A stretch of DNA of 64,000 nucleotides from Polaromonas sp. (lineage in GTDB: Bacteria > Pseudomonadota > Gammaproteobacteria > Burkholderiales > Burkholderiaceae_C). Position numbers and translations under genes: made by a program. Below, in pieces: positions 63,119-64,000 of this stretch (positions are counted from its first letter, which is position 1; each line of letters opens with the position of its first letter). The notes beneath the pieces were generated by a model. That model did not search any database. It saw nothing but the letters and a program-made list of their open reading frames with translations, and was not told the DNA's origin. The stretch spans positions 1-64,000 of the forward strand of contig NZ_JABBPC010000028.1 of assembly GCF_012927485.1 (NCBI RefSeq), in the 5' to 3' direction.

Positions 63119-64000
63119 CTACCACGCGTGGGTGGCGTTGACCGGAAAGCTGCCGTCTTTCACGGCGTGGACATAGGCCTCCATGGCGCCGCGCACGCTG
63201 TGGGCATCTTCCATGAAGTTGCGTACGAATTTCGGCATTTTCCCCAAGTTCATACCCAGCATGTCGTGCAACACCAGCACCTGGCCGGAGGTGTCTTTGC
63301 CGGCACCTATGCCGATGGTGGGGCAACGGGCAAGTTCTTGCGTTATTGCGCCCGCCAAATCCGCGGGCACCATCTCGAGCACCAGCAGGGCGGCGCCGGC
63401 GTCTTGAAGATCGAGCGCTTCGCGCCTGAGGGCGGCCGCAGCTACTTCGGTTTTACCCTGCACGCGGTATCCGCCGAGCGCGTGAACGGTTTGCGGCGTC
63501 AGCCCCAAATGGGCGCAAACCGGAATCCCTCGCTCCACCAGAAAGTGCACCGTGTCCGTGGTCCAGCCGCCGCCTTCGAGTTTGACCATATGGGCACCGG
63601 CCTGCATCAGCACCACGGCGTTGCGCAGGGCGAGTTCCTTCGACTCGTGGTAACTGCCGAACGGCAGGTCGCTGATCAGCCAGGACACGCCGTGCGAGCG
63701 GCGCAGGCCATTGGCGACACACTCGGTATGGTGGCGCATCGTCTCCAGTGTCACGCCGACGGTGCTGGTCAAGCCCTGGCAGACCATGCCCAGGGAATCG
63801 CCAACCAAAATGCATTCCACGCCGGCGGCATCAGCCACGGCGGCAAAAGTCGCATCGTAGGCTGTGAGCATCGTGATTTTTTCGCCCTGCGTGTGCATTT
63901 CGCGCAGGCGCAGAAGGCTCAGCGGTTTGCGCACCGAAGGCGTGAAGGTTGGCGGCAGCGTGCCGTAAGGAGTTGCTGACGGCGCTGCGGAAGCGGCCGA
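63119..64000 (-). CDS. panB: Ketopantoate hydroxymethyltransferase, partial (5' end outside window)
   Basis: At least 293 codons are visible and the frame is open to base 64000. It transfers a hydroxymethyl group from methylene-tetrahydrofolate to ketoisovalerate. [24 protein letters not shown] and [20 protein letters not shown] are conserved. A GTG at 63934 looks like a start but encodes an internal Val: upstream codons read [20 protein letters not shown], the normal betaproteobacterial PanB N-terminal lead-in. The true start is beyond the window. Confidence 0.95.
   Translation of the reverse strand, partial: SAASAAPSATPYGTLPPTFTPSVRKPLSLLRLREMHTQGEKITMLTAYDATFAAVADAAGVECILVGDSLGMVCQGLTSTVGVTLETMRHHTECVANGLRRSHGVSWLISDLPFGSYHESKELALRNAVVLMQAGAHMVKLEGGGWTTDTVHFLVERGIPVCAHLGLTPQTVHALGGYRVQGKTEVAAAALRREALDLQDAGAALLVLEMVPADLAGAITQELARCPTIGIGAGKDTSGQVLVLHDMLGMNLGKMPKFVRNFMEDAHSVRGAMEAYVHAVKDGSFPVNATHAW

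Noticed and set aside
1-64000. CRISPR arrays, tRNA, rRNA, prophage or insertion sequences
   Set aside because: Looked for regularly spaced repeats, cloverleaf-like segments, integrase and transposase motifs by eye; none were found. A tRNA scan would be needed to exclude a missed tRNA.

Overview
The window is a 64 kb chromosomal segment of a betaproteobacterium, most likely a member of the Comamonadaceae (Rhodoferax/Polaromonas type). This rests on moderately high GC, the set and order of housekeeping genes (hemA-prfA-prmC-grxD, coaE-zapD-yacG, aspS-nudB, panB-panC), a class A24 prepilin peptidase beside pilBC, and short palindromic GCTATT-N5-AATAGC repeats of a kind I recall from that family. 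I see no rRNA, tRNA, CRISPR array, prophage or intact insertion sequence.

Layout. 1-2.9 kb: end of a type VI secretion vgrG, a LysM-muramidase effector candidate, a periplasmic immunity candidate and a short, possibly broken third gene. 2.9-13.8 kb: a complete type II secretion locus, gspG-H-I-J-K-L-M-N-D-E-F on the minus strand with gspC divergent. 14.1-19.6 kb: pilB-pilC-pilD-coaE-zapD-yacG. 20-24 kb: grxD, prmC, prfA and hemA on the minus strand. 24.0-24.5 kb: a small membrane protein gene with an FNR-type palindrome on each side; the downstream one is followed by a terminator-like hairpin, which makes a small-RNA candidate. 24.5-29.6 kb: ugpBAEC-ugpQ glycerol-3-phosphate/glycerophosphodiester uptake with a possible Pho box. 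29.7-33.6 kb: a 1299-residue flavin and Fe-S oxidoreductase. 33.6-43.7 kb: HIT, DUF971, ubiE, Tim44-like, ubiJ, ubiB, FmdB-type zinc ribbon, DUF502, aspS, nudB, clsB-like. 43.8-47.4 kb: folE with an adjoining BLUF blue-light sensor, an EamA exporter, DUF429 and a secreted thermonuclease.

47.6-53.4 kb is an envelope-stress islet: two BON lipoproteins, a ferritin-like protein, a DUF883/YqjE-type membrane operon, an overlooked 54-residue DUF1328 protein, then a CHASE3 histidine kinase, a divergent NarL/FixJ regulator and a lone receiver protein. 53.8-64 kb: AsmA, moeB-like, ctpA, gpmA, rhodanese, grxC, secB, gpsA, cupin, panC and the 3' part of panB.

Links between genes. PilD, encoded in the pilus cluster, is the only prepilin peptidase here and probably processes both the type IV pilins and pseudopilins GspG-K. 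PrmC modifies the release factor encoded just upstream. UbiE, UbiJ and UbiB serve ubiquinone synthesis. The genes with the least understood roles are the T6SS effector trio, the FNR-flanked small gene with its putative sRNA, the folE-BLUF pair and the stress islet with its two-component system. All functional calls are from reading motifs; no database search was run.
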